DNA of 64,000 bases from Maratus speciosus. Lineage: Eukaryota > Arthropoda > Arachnida > Araneae > Salticidae. The DNA lies in the NCBI GenBank assembly GCA_963932465.1, contig OZ010792.1:514957100-515021099 (forward strand). Direction: 5' to 3'. Made by a program: the position numbers and the translations under genes. Below the pieces are notes generated by a model. It had not been told where the DNA came from. It searched no databases and saw only the letters and a list, made by a program, of their open reading frames with translations. Below are positions 23,780 to 34,109 of the stretch, one piece after another (position 1 is the first letter of the stretch; every line of letters starts with the position of its first letter).

Positions 23780-25358
23780 CAGGGTTGTAATTTTAACCGG
23801 TCAAAATTGATTTTGACCAGGACACTGGATAAAAATGGTTTTAACCGTCCAAAATTGGTCAAAAGTGGTCAGAAATGGTCAAAACTGTTAAAAATGGTCT
23901 TTTTTAATAATTATTTTTTCTTTGCAATTAAAAGTAACTTAATAAGTAATAAAAGTAACAGGCAGTTAAAAAAATAATACACTGATAAGTTAAGGAGGCT
24001 CATTAGTGAAATATGCTTATGCAGTACAATAAGAAAGCTAGATCCATAATTGCCCTATCATTGTTAATTGTGTATCAACAGGGAAAAAAATCATTCTTCC
24101 TTTCAGCTGTTGATACAGGGGCATTTAAAAAACTGCCCAGTATTGATTAAAACTAGCAGCTGATGCTAAAGAAGAGGTAGAAAACAAGTTTGCTTGTAAA
24201 GTAAGAAGTTTTGTAAGTGACAATGAAAACAAGATGAAATGCATGAGAGAAGAATTTCAAAATGAATATAGAGACGAACTGTTTATTTCTTATGGATGTG
24301 CTGCGCATTACTTGAATCTAGTAGGACAAGATATTACAAACAAAAACAAAGTTAATTCAATAATGAAGCATGTTATTGAAATGAAAAATTGCAGATGAGC
24401 ATGAAGATAATATTGATGATAACATTGTTAAAATCATTAACGATGAATACAAAAAAGTAAAACATTTATAAAATCAACTTTAATCCTATTTCCCTTGCTT
24501 TAGATAAACTTAAAAAGAAAGATGCTACTATATCTGATGCATACGACGAATCGTTAAGATTGCTAAAAGAAAAAGATCTTGAAACTTATTGTAAAACGAT
24601 ATAGTCTTGATTTAATGAAAATGTTACCCCAGTTCATTTTCTGGCTCATATGCTGAATCCTGTCTACATGAGTAAAAGTATTGATGAAGAGAAGCAAAAC
24701 ATAGCAAGGCAGTGGTTACACGATAATATTGATCCTACCTTTTTGCCTCTTGTGATTGTATTTCAAGCATAATCCTCACCATATCCAAAATCCTATTTTT
24801 CTGAAAGTGTAAAAGATACAATTGGGCCTGATGCCTGGTGGGCAGCAATGAAGAAGGTTAAAGGCATTGATATAAAATTTGTTGAATTCACATTACATCT
24901 AATGAACTGTTGTGCCAGTTCATCATCAACTGAAAGATTGTTTTCTAAATTTGGAATAATCCAAAATAGATTATGAAACCATCTAAGTTTAGAGACAACT
25001 GCAAAACTTGTTACTTGTAATCATTTTTTAAATTCAACACAACTTACATGAAAAAATAAAAGAGCTTGTGTATAAAAAGTAATTAAAACATTTGTGTTGT
25101 ATTTTGGTGTTATGTTATTTATGTTATGACTTTTTTAATTTGGCATTTGCTGGTGTTATGTTACTTATATTATGACATTTTTAACAAATGTTAACTTAGT
25201 TTTTAACATATGCTAATAAAACATATTTGATTAGTAGTAAATAAACTGAATAGCCAATTTCAGTGGTCAAAATGGTCAAAATTGATTTTGACCAGGACGG
25301 TTAAAACCGGTTTAAACCACTGGTTAAAACCACCATGGTTAAAACCGAGACAACCCTG
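23780..25358 (+). mobile_element. hAT element, 1579 bp, TSD CTACTACA
   Basis: The ends CAGGGTTGT and ACAACCCTG are inverted, with an exact 8-bp duplication CTACTACA at 23772-23779 and 25359-25366. Subterminal repeats of GGTCAAAATTGATTTTGACC and TTTTAACCGG type crowd both ends, as is usual for hAT binding sites. A broken hAT transposase lies inside. The host site is a SINE. Confidence 0.95.
24150..25025 (+). pseudogene. hAT transposase remnant (DUF659-like core and dimerisation domain)
   Basis: Reading the plus strand with frame changes gives: VRSFVSDNENKMKCMREEF, then ELFISYGCAAHYLNLVGQDI (24190-24400), the hAT core region with the CAAH motif near an active-site loop; then LDKLKKKDATISDAYDESLR (24490-24600), HFLAHMLNPVYMSKSIDEEK (24640-24700) and DAWWAAMKKVKGIDIKF, ending in SSSSTERLFSKFGIIQNRL (24900-24970), the C-terminal dimerisation motif. 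There are several stops (after NCR near 24398, after KHL near 24470, at the TAG/TGA around 24600, after VFQA near 24770 and TGA within NRL*NHLS) and at least two frameshifts. The N-terminal BED finger is missing. It is a dead hAT gene, sitting in the middle of the 1.58-kb element. Confidence 0.9.
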
Positions 25359-25419
25359 CTACTACACCACTGGGCTTAGTTAAGATTAGCCCCATATAAA
25401 TGTTAAATCTATTGAAAAT

Positions 25420-25720
25420 AGCTTGCAATGTACTGATATATATAGTTTCTAAATAATTAAGAATTATGTAAATATCCATGCTTTAAAAAAAAAATCGATA
25501 TGAGTTGATTGCCGGATATTGGCAAAAAGACTTGCTTATATTTTTAAATTATGAAACATGTAAATACATTTTTATTTTAATCGTATACTTTTATACCATG
25601 ACTGTCCAGAATTAGAATATTTAATTTTATATGTAATTTTGTTATTTTTCTACATGCTTGAATATTTCAGATCAACACATATAATGGCCAAATTTATAGA
25701 AAATTGTTTGCAATGTACCT
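25420..25720 (+). repeat. large tandem repeat, unit 2
   Basis: The second unit, with TTGATTGCCGGATATTGGC and ATGAAACATGTAAATAC, is interrupted at its right border by the TIR element at 25737. Confidence 0.7.
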
Positions 25721-25736
25721 ATATCCATATTGGAAC

Positions 25737-26683
25737 AGATGTGTTATTATCCCACCCTCCGCCATCTTGGATTTTTTTGGCGTGAAAACCCTTTTTCCGC
25801 CAAGTAGTAAATGTCGCCAAGCACCCGTTTATACGCATGTTTGGCTCAACGAAAATAAAATGTAAATAATAAACAAAATTCGCTAAACTGGCAATCAGTA
25901 ATCCTTGTATGAGCGCTTCGCGCACATTTAATGGAAAAAAAACATCGCCGAATTCACCATTTCTCGCGATATAGCATTCTCAAAATTCAGCAGTTCTCGT
26001 CTTGTAGCAATCTCAAAATGTAAAGAACTCTTAAAACAGCAAAATATACCTAAAAAACGAGACTCGCTAAAGTGGCAATCAGCAATAGTTGTATGAGCGC
26101 TTCGCGCTCATTTTCCGAAAAAAAACATCGCCGAATTCACCATTTTTCGCGATATAGCATTCTCAAAATTCATTAGTTCTCGCTTTGTAGCAATCTCAAA
26201 ATGTAAAAAACTCTTAAAGCAACAAAATATACATAAAATTATGAACATACCTTAACAGACATCTGCTTTCTTGAAACCTACACCACAAAATATAACACCA
26301 CCGTCAGTTTCCAAAATAGGCTTAATACGCATTGACACGCTATAAACAAACCCCCCTTTCATGTCAAAATTTCCTCATATTTCTTAATTACTTCAGCAAG
26401 AGCATTTAAACGGACTACAGAAACTATAGTCAATGAAATACATCCAATAAATTTAACATAAAAATAAAAAGACAGCCATAGAACACGATATCAAAGAGTA
26501 TCTGGTACAAGAGTCAACCAACCATCAGCAACGACACCCGGCAGTGAAATGAATGTTCACGCTCTCGCGTCGTAAAAAAGGGGGTTGCCATAATAAGTTA
26601 CTAGACGCCAAACGCCGGGGTTGCCAGAGCGATAAAAATCGCCAAATACTCAACATCGCGGAGGGTGGGATAATAACACATCT
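25737..26683. mobile_element. 947-bp element with 26-bp terminal inverted repeats
   Basis: The left end AGATGTGTTATTATCCCACC and the right end on the minus strand AGATGTGTTATTATCCCACC are identical over at least 26 bp (continuing CTCCGC / CTCCGC). An internal direct repeat (GCTTCGCG..CATCGCCGAATTCACC at about 25914 and 26098) occurs twice. A clear target duplication was not found; CTATAT lies near both borders. No transposase frame. The superfamily is undetermined. Confidence 0.8.
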
Positions 26684-26734
26684 TAGCCTCTATATTTTTC
26701 AATTAATTAAAAATCAATGGAAAAATAATCAATG

Positions 26735-26890
26735 TTCTGAAAAAAATATTTCGTTATGAGTTGATTGCCGGATACAGGCAAACTTGTTTATTCTCTTAAT
26801 AGTGTGTAAATATTTTTTTATTATATATTTTTTTTTATACTATGACTGACTGCTGAAAATTCAAATATTTGATTTCATAATTTTCTCTGT
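26735..26890 (+). repeat. large tandem repeat, unit 3 (diverged)
   Basis: GAGTTGATTGCCGGATACAGG and the following 130 bp match units 1 and 2 with more changes. A still weaker resemblance continues near 27540-27630. Confidence 0.55.
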
Positions 26891-27022
26891 TTTTTTATTT
26901 TTTATTCTAAAAATGACAGAAATCTATAATTATTATTTTTCTATTTCCCTGTACACTTCAATTTCAGTACCTCTAATGTTTACCATTATCCAAAGTTGTC
27001 CGTAATCAACTTTATATACCTA

Positions 27023-27440
27023 GTGTTGACTCTAGAAAAAAAGGGCCGCCGGGTGGGAATTTTTCAAAAAGGGAACACTATTCTAAAAAAAGGGTACTTT
27101 TTTCAAAAAGGGGACAAACACTATTCTTAAAAAGGGTACATTTTTTCAAAAAGGGAATACCATTCTAAAAAAGGGGCACACTTGAACCTTGTTCACAAAA
27201 CATATTTTGAACTGGTTTGTTTAGAGTTCTTAGAGTTTGCGATATTTACTCGGGATCAATTGAATTGCCACGGAGATCATAGGAAGTGTTAAAAGGGTAG
27301 CCGGGAGCACCATAAGGGTTTCAAAGAGCCGCCGGGTGCAAAAAAGAAATAAAAAAGGGTTTTTATTTCTTCTATTATTATTTTAAGGGTTATATTAAAG
27401 GGTTTCACTGCGCCACGCTAAAGCAGCTTAGAGTCAACAC
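27023..27440. mobile_element. 418-bp TIR element with 10-bp TSD
   Basis: The ends GTGTTGACTCTAG and, inverted, CTTAGAGTCAACAC are flanked by the exact direct repeat TATATACCTA (27013-27022, 27441-27450). If the ends are taken two bases further out the duplication is 8 bp. The interior has degenerate tandem AAAAAGGG(G)ACACTATTCT units and GCCGCCGGGTG words. The duplication length suits a MULE or hAT; I cannot choose. Confidence 0.8.
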
Positions 27441-27910
27441 TATATACCTATATTTTACATCAGAAGTCTGGTGCAAAAAGTAATTAAAAGGTTTAAAAAG
27501 TTATCCTGATTTGAAAAGAATTTGGTTTCTTGGAAAAGTTTTGGATTATTTTCTTAATATTTTGAAACTAGTAAATATTATTTTTAAAAATTTTTACTGT
27601 ATATTTTATGGTCAGAAAGTTTCAAGCCATTAGTAATTTAAATGCAATTAAATGCAGAAATTTACTTATAATCTTTGTTTTCCGTGTCATAGTAGCGTGT
27701 TATTTATTATATTTTTAGTTGCTTATGTTTAAAGCATTGTATTTATTTATTTTCTCCTCAAATCCTTCAGTTTTCCTGTTTGCAGTATAAAAAACGCTGA
27801 GGAAAAATATACGTAATTATCTATACCCTTTATAACGCATATACAAAGACGTCTTTAGTATTTTTATGTATGAAAGTAACACTTAAAAAGCATTATTCAC
27901 AGTAGGTATT

Positions 27911-27928
27911 CGCGCCATCTGGCGGTGA
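27911..27928. promoter_or_regulatory. CTCF-like motif (one mismatch)
   Basis: GCGCCATCTGGCGGTGA, read on the minus strand as CCGCCAGATGGCGC, fits CCASYAGRKGGCRS except at position 3. It lies in Aurora intron 1 outside any element I could delimit. Confidence 0.25.
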
Positions 27929-28189
27929 CCGTAGTAATTCAACGATTCCAAAACTAAGGAATGTTTGTGAAGGCCGTATAAGGCAGGGGAAGAACTGTCC
28001 AGACTTTCAAATTGTGAAGTTTTAATTACGTTTGTGAAAATTCTAGTCATAATTTTGTGAATTTGAAATTATTGATATATTCAGGCTCTATCTGTCATAT
28101 AAAAAAGCTAAGTAATATGTTCTTTAATGGGTTCAGCTGTTTTGTTACAGGTCAGATTTTATTTTTAAATGGGAAAAGTTCAATTTGAA

Positions 28190-28330
28190 GGTGGAAAAAT
28201 TTTCTGAAAGGTCTATTTAAGAGACAAAAAAATTTTGTGAAGGGTCCTGTTTTGGGATAAAAAATTTTGTGAAGGGTCCTGTTTTGGGATGAAAAATTTT
28301 GTGAAGGGTCCTTTAAAGGACCTAAAATTT
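28190..28330 (-). repeat. 32-bp minisatellite, about three good units
   Basis: AAAATTTTGTGAAGGGTCCTGTTTTGGGAT repeats with a 32-bp period at 28225-28320. A degraded unit precedes it. The open frame on the minus strand here (repeating FTKFF) is a by-product. Confidence 0.8.
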
Positions 28331-28671
28331 TCCTAAACATATCCCTGAACTTAGTTTTAAATTATCAATAATATGCAGTATAATGTTCCATAAATAGGGA
28401 AACTATTACATCTACACATAAACAAGTCATTAATATACATAAATATAATAATATGCATAAAAAATATATGAAGCAAATTTACTTTTGATTCTTGAAATAA
28501 TCTGTTTCTTTATACAAGCTTATGCAGATCAGCAAATGTTTAAAACAGAAGATTGGGCTACCACTGCTTCATCTAATGTGTGACTGATGAAATGTTCAGA
28601 ATAATACATAATAAGAAAAACCTACTATCCCACTCCACCCCACTCTCCCCTATTATTTTTATGTAGGGGAG

Positions 28672-29521
28672 CAGGGCCGAAACTAGCCTTTTTGGCGCCC
28701 GGGGCAAACATGGATTTTGGCGCCCCCCCCTCCACCACAAAGTAAATTTACAAAAAAGAATTTTACTAAATATCTAACAGACAACCTATTTTTAAATTTA
28801 AAATATATAAAACTGAACTACGTAATCAGCTTTGTCAAACATTGATCCATTAAAATCTTTGAAAAGTTATTGAAAAGAATTGCATTTTAATCTTTTTAAA
28901 CTTTTTTTTTTTTTTGCATAGTCTAAATGAGGTCGATATCTATAAAAGAAAGGTTTTACTAAGAATTTTACTCTGTGCATTCCCCTTCCCGTTGTCCTGG
29001 GCAGTCAGCGCCCATGGCAAGACGGGAAAAAAAAAAAAAAAAAAAAAAAAAAAAGGAAAGAAAGGAAGCTCAACACAGTTCAGCGGAAAAAAAACAAACA
29101 GCTTTCATGGAATTTTTTTATCTAGACTGAGGGGTCACTTCTCCTTTGGTAGTTATCCGTAGTGGACAGTAGGGTGTCCCACAATAGAGACTGACCTTGA
29201 AAAACGGTAATGAATCTCCCTCGGATTCTCCTCACAGGAAGTGATTTAAAAGATAGAAAGCAAACGCATAGGCATGATACTTTGAAATTTTGTATTGTAA
29301 TGAATCTTTTTATCTATTTGTAAAGTTTAATGCATTTGGTTCAGTTTTCCTTTTAAATTTTCCAGCTGCGAGACATTTTTATACAAATTTCATAATATAT
29401 ATATATATATATATATATACATTCTTGTGTCAAACGTCAAACAAAATCTTCATTTTGGCGCCCCCTTCACCTCCTGTTAAAGTGGCGCCCGGGGCACGTG
29501 CCCCCCCTAGTTTCGGCCCTG
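28672..29521. mobile_element. hAT-like element, 850 bp, TSD TAGGGGAG
   Basis: CAGGGCCGAAACTAG at the left and CTAGTTTCGGCCCTG at the right are inverted repeats, followed inward by GGCGCCCGGGGCA at both ends. The 8-bp duplication TAGGGGAG is exact (28664-28671, 29522-29529). An A-run (29030-29054) and a (TA)n stretch (29396-29419) lie inside. No transposase. The insertion site is one arm of a 15-bp palindrome. Confidence 0.95.
29396..29419. repeat. (TA)n microsatellite
   Basis: A pure TA dinucleotide run of about 24 bases inside the hAT-like element 28672-29521. Confidence 0.95.
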
Positions 29522-30025
29522 TAGGGGAGAGTGGGGAGGAATGGGACCACATCGAAACATTTATCACCAACAAAAACAGAACAGGATATGGAACTCTTCC
29601 CTCTATTTGGTGTGTTGGCTGGGATGTCATCCAGACAGCTCAATTGGAAACGTATTGGCAATTATGGCTCTGTGTTAGAGTACCGGCCTGGATGCATTTC
29701 TTTTCTACTCAGTTGGAAAAATTATGTACTGTGTGATTATTTAACAGTTAACTGATTGTGTTAAAAATAATTAAATAACAATATTTCAGTTAACCAACCA
29801 ATGTAAAAAATTTGCCAAGTAAAATAACAGAAAATATTATTAAACAGTTCAATTTTAAACTGCAATCATATTCAAACTGTATACTTCAGCTATTTCTAAA
29901 ATTATTACAGAAGATGATAAAATCAACAAGTTGTAAATTTGGGAACTGGAATCTAGTTTATAAAATTTATTTAATAGCAGCATAGATATACTCTCCATAC
30001 AAATTACATAAAATTTCATACATAC

Positions 30026-30079
30026 CCTCCTATTTGAATTGGTGGGGCATTCTTTAGCATCTGATGTTTTCATACTCAT
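30026..30079 (-). CDS. Aurora kinase, exon 1 coding part
   Basis: On the minus strand an acceptor (TTTTTCCTTTCAG) is followed by AA and then ATG at 30079. The exon encodes MSMKTSDAKECPTNSNRR and stops at a good donor (GTATGT) in phase 0, matching the phase of exon 2. The presence of an acceptor before the ATG implies at least one upstream non-coding exon, probably in 30300-30500. The second Met (codon 3) is an alternative start. N-terminal Aurora tails are not conserved, so this exon is assigned by phase, splice signals and position rather than by similarity. Confidence 0.75.
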
Positions 30080-30299
30080 TTCTGAAAGGAAAAAATAGAT
30101 AACTTATTTGCATCTTTGTTTAGGAAAGTTTGTGTAACGTATTCATCTAACTACTTAATAACTTTTTATAACTAATGCACGCTAATTATAAAATCTTAGT
30201 AAAAGTAAAGATAAGTTGATTACAAATAAAAAATATTTATATAATATTATTTCACTTTACTTTTTAACTTCAACACTAAACAATGCGTTAAAAATTTCA

Positions 30300-30500
30300 A
30301 ATTTACCACGGTCGATCACTGTGTTTGTGTGGGAGTGTCTATTGCGCCGTAAGATACGGCTACATAAATGATGATTTTATTGAACCGTCATGGTAACCTC
30401 TGGCGGCTTGGCGGTATAGCTTGGCTTGGCGATTTTTCATTTCTCCAGGTATGCCCATGGGTAGCAAAGCATTGTTGTTGTTATTTGTAAGTGTCGCTAA
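30300..30500. promoter_or_regulatory. candidate shared promoter / 5' non-coding exon region
   Basis: This is a patch less AT-rich than its surroundings. It has CGCCGTAAGATACGGC and CTCTGGCGGCTTGGCGG, a possible minus-strand donor (GTGGTAAAT near 30310) and a plus-strand donor (TTTGTAAGTG at 30486). It lies between the minus-strand Aurora exons and the plus-strand exons at 30939. Part of it recurs at about 36055-36150. The promoter role is inferred from position only. Confidence 0.35.
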
Positions 30501-30938
30501 CGTTTTTCATCTCATCTCATTTTTCTGTTTCTACTTAGCTTAGATATTGTAGCAACTTCTATAAAGTAAGTTTTAAAATATTTATTGTTTATAATAGTAG
30601 TATATGAAATAGTACTGTTGAAAAAATACCTTTTCCAAACTTGTACATCGATCGAAGTGATCTTCGTATAACAAAAAAAATGGCAAACATTACAGAATAT
30701 GCGACATTTATAAATGCTGCTTTTTCTTTTAAACAAAATTAATTATACTACCTTGATTATTTAGTAATGTGCAAAGTTTGTACAACTTTTAAAGCAGTTT
30801 TTTACATATAAGAAAATAGTTTGCATGATTAAATATAATTGTATCGCAACATCACTTTTAAAATAAGCATGAACTATATTTTTAGACTGTATTTTATTAA
30901 ATCTGTGTTCTTTCAAACTTTATTTTTTTTCTTTTCAG

Positions 30939-31184
30939 TGACAGTTCCTGCTTTCCTCTTCCCCCATCATCAGTATTATAGCAACTCCCAGGATATTAAT
31001 TGAATGAATATTGTCTTTGCTGTATGGTTTGATGCTTCACATCATATCATTGACAATACTTTCTCAATTAGTACACCTAATTTTATAGATGTTGGCTGTG
31101 GAAATGAAAGAGATATAATTTTCTACAGAGTTTGGAATGGCGACTTTATTCTAATTCAACATTCTACTTCAGCATTACCTAAAG
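30939..31184 (+). CDS. unrecognised plus-strand gene, first coding exon
   Basis: A strong acceptor (TTTTTTTTCTTTTCAG, ending 30938) opens the exon. ATG at 31004 directly follows an in-frame TGA, so it is the likely start. The frame reads MNIVFAVWFDASHHIIDN, then PNFIDVGCGNERDIIFYRVW and GDFILIQHSTSALPK, and reaches a donor-like AAAG/GTATAA at 31184 in phase 1. Composition is that of an ordinary folded protein, and I do not recognise it. A second, damaged copy of this exon lies at 37165-37310. Most differences between the copies change amino acids, which speaks against strong constraint on both. It is transcribed away from the Aurora gene and may share its promoter. Confidence 0.45.
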
Positions 31185-32389
31185 GTATAATTTTATTTAA
31201 TGATACCGTTTATTAAGTAATATAGGTTATTGTCACTTTTTATATTGCTTTTCTCTATTAAAAAGTCCAAAGTGAAATGTTTCCTGCAAAACCCCCACCC
31301 TAGCATTTCATTGAATACTTCATTAAGTCAATTTTTTGTTTTGTCCTGTTATAAATATTTACAATAATTAAAATATTTATGCCTAAAGGGTGTATAGAAT
31401 TCTGGTAAAACAAGCTTTATTTTCAGATTCCCTTGTTATAATAGGGTAGATGTGATGGACACCCTTAAGGAATTTCTTTAAAAACTATTTTTTAATTAAT
31501 AGTTATAATTATTATATTCCAGTTTTTTCAATATCATAATCTATCAACAATACTTAACCGTTCTCATAGTCTCATTTCTCAATATTAATCAAACTTTTAT
31601 CGTAAATAACAGAAATATATCAAAATTCCAGTAATGGACCCCCCCCCCCCCAAAAAAAAAATAAAAATATAGTTGTTTTTATGGCTATTTAGAACAAAAT
31701 TTCATGATAGAATACTAATGAAACAGAAATAGTTATTTTTAAATAAATTTAACAATTAGAATATCAATAATTAATAAAATATTTGTGAAAATTATTCACT
31801 GTTTACATTAATTATTGTGATCAATTATCACAACAATATTTTAATTACTTTAGGTGGTTTAATTTACTAAATGTCAGCGAATTACAGTTATTAAATTATT
31901 GAAACAGTCAGGGATTTAGAGGAGTAATAAAAAAATCAGAAATAAAGTTTTAGAATATTAATGCATAGATTCGTATATTTCTCACTATTTATAACAGAAC
32001 TCCCAGAAACTATACAAATATGAAATGAATAATACTGCGGGTTGAATGCTATATGTACTAAATAAAATAATTTCAAAATAAAATCGCTAAACTGATGTTT
32101 GAGGCCACTGATCTACATATTTACCAGTTTCATTACTACTATAAATTTAATTAATATTTTAATATTACAATTTTTTTTTCTTTGTCAGAGATTAATAAGC
32201 AAGCATTTAAGACAGAAAATAATAATAGATTTATTTTTAACAACTTCTGTAACTTTATTATTTTTATTTAAATGTGGAGGGATTGAGCCGTATGAGACCC
32301 TCTTTTTCCTTTGCCCTTAAGCAACATTCTGTTTCCTGATTCGTTTTACTAATTGCCAGATTATAAAATATGCAAGGCAGAGTTATAAT
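31185..32389 (+). other. candidate intron of the plus-strand gene
   Basis: To 31440 this is shared with 37311-37570. Beyond that only AT-rich sequence is visible, with a C-run followed by an A-run at 31638-31660. Short frames here look random. Confidence 0.4.
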
Positions 32390-33060
32390 AGGGTTCATAC
32401 GGTGCTTGAAAGTCCTTGAATTTTTAAGAGAGAAAAAAGGTCCTTGAAAGTGCTTGAATTTGTTTAAATTTTAATGAAGGTGCTTAATTTTCATTACTTT
32501 TTGCTTTGACTTTGCCGATAATGAAAACTGTGACATTTTCGATGATGATACCAAACCCATAGACTTGAAATAATTTCACCTCGATGACCAAACCATACAG
32601 GAAGACAAAGAAAATTTACAACTCTTCCACTCAGATTTTGAAGGCTTCAAATAGAAACTAAAAAAGGACTAAAGGGGATGCGACTTAAAAAACGTGTTAA
32701 GTTGCGCTGACAACTTAACAAAAATATGGAGCGTCTAAGGAGAGGGGTCTGCGTCCCGCGCTCTGGATGGTTTTAATACCAATTGACATCACCTTAATTT
32801 TTAAAAAAAATTACGTAAAACCATTTAAAACCCAATTTAAATATTTAATAAAATTTTAGAATCTTAAGTTATTAAAAATGAGGCACCCTACACTGTTCAT
32901 AAAACTTTGATTAAAGTTAGTTCAATGAGACACTGTTGACAAAAGCAGCATTCCCTCAGGTGTGGCGTTTACGACGGGTGCGGCGATTACGATATTTTTA
33001 AGCTTATTCAGACCAATTTTGAGGAGTGCAGCACTTCTTCCATAAAATACGGTAATTAGT

Positions 33061-33857
33061 TGAGATTCTGTTCCAAAAATTGAAGGCATTCATTTCTAAA
33101 ACATTAAAAATCGGTCATTTATCCGAAAATTCAGGCATAAAAATATCGTGAATTTCGACAAATGGTCGCCAAAAAAATTAATTTTGCCAATTGTTTGCAG
33201 AAAAATCACGAAATTTGTCAAAGAATTGTGGGAAAAACTCAAATTATGTCAATGAATTGCGGAAAAACACAAAATTCGTCAAGGTATTGCGGAAAAAATG
33301 CAAATTTCGTTCAAGAATCATGGGGGGGGGGGGGGAAATTTCGTCCAAGAATCGCGAAAAAACCCCACAAATTTCATCGAAAGATTGCAAAAACACCTTA
33401 AATTTTCTCAAAAGATCACGAAAACCCCCATAAATTTTCTCAAAAGATCGTGATAAACCTCGTAATTTTTCTCAAAAGATCACAAAAAAATGCATTTTCC
33501 ATCAAAAGATCAAGAAAAACCCGTATACTACATCAAAAGATCCAGAAAAAAACGTATATTCCATCAAAAAATCACTAAAAACCACGAAAAAAACCACAAA
33601 TTTCGTCAAAAGATTAAGAAAAAAACCCTGAAATTTCGTCAAAAGATCACGAAAAAACCCTCAAATTTCGTCAAAAGATTATGAAAAAAAAAACTCGCAA
33701 ATTTTGTCAAAAAAAAACACAAATTTTGTTATTTCGTTAAAGGGCTGCGGAAAATACGCATAGTTAGTACCGGGAGTGGTACCCCCTCTCCCGATAACTT
33801 TTCAGAAAATTACTGTGAATTTCAGAATTTTTTTTTTTTTACTCAGAATCACCCTTG
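33061..33857 (+). mobile_element. minisatellite-carrying element with GATTCTG / CAGAATCACCC ends, nested
   Basis: The left border GATTCTGTTCC and the right border ACTCAGAATCACCCTTG are inverted relatives. The element at 56180-57454 has the same borders in better shape (GGGTGATTCTG..CAGAATCACCCCTG), and the left border recurs at about 6978. Between border and array lie a conserved CATTCATTTC word and a CCGAAAATTC word. The array fills 33140-33750. Confidence 0.7.
33140..33750 (+). repeat. 31-bp minisatellite array, plus orientation
   Basis: About 20 units of AAATTTCGTCAAAAGATCACGAAAAAACC type, with a G-run at about 33323-33334. Lysine-rich open frames run in all three frames because the unit has almost no T-initial stop words. 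It is nested in the element 33061-33857. Confidence 0.88.
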
Positions 33858-34075
33858 ATTAATATCATAACAATGCAAAATTATCAAGTGTCTACTTTGT
33901 CTAATGTGTTTAGCACAAATGACTTTCAAAGTAGAATGCAAAAAGATTTTCTTTATTTTTTGAAGACTTTCTCATAACATCTCACATTTAAGCCTTAGCT
34001 ACTGTATGTTATGTATCACATTTGCCTAAAAACAAATGTGAAAATGAAAAATAATTTTTTTTTTTCTCTGGACAC

Positions 34076-34109
34076 TTTTGTAGTATGGTATATTACCATA
34101 CTACAAAAT
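34076..34109. other. hairpin, 15-bp arms
   Basis: TTTTGTAGTATGGTA and TACCATACTACAAAA face each other across a 3-bp spacer. It lies between the nested element and the right end of the hAT-like element 32390-34210. Confidence 0.75.

Larger units (their letters stand above)
23547..25376 (-). mobile_element. tRNA-derived SINE split by a hAT insertion
   Basis: Read on the minus strand, the right part gives a tRNA-like head: CCCAGTGGTGTAGTAGTCAGC (A box) and GAGAGTTCGACTCCC (B box). It is followed by the core GGTCGATAAAATGAGTACC and a tail ending near 23547. Cores of this type are known from tRNA-derived SINEs of several invertebrate groups. The A-box region is cut by the hAT element 23780-25358, and removing one copy of its 8-bp duplication restores a continuous SINE. 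Confidence 0.85.
16665..30025 (-). other. Aurora intron 1 (about 13.4 kb)
   Basis: The intron runs from the exon 1 donor GTATGT to the exon 2 acceptor. It holds a partial Tigger end (17174), a 505-bp tandem duplication, a minisatellite array, a TA-flanked 1.5-kb element, a Tigger element (21889), a SINE split by a hAT element, a large TIR element (25737), an element with a 10-bp TSD (27023) and a hAT-like element (28672). Stretches 17400-18270, 27460-28140 and 29540-30025 show nothing coding. Confidence 0.7.

Noticed and set aside
29290..29736. 148-codon plus-strand open frame
   Set aside because: It crosses the right end of a hAT-like element and a (TA)n run into unrelated flank, so it cannot be one gene.
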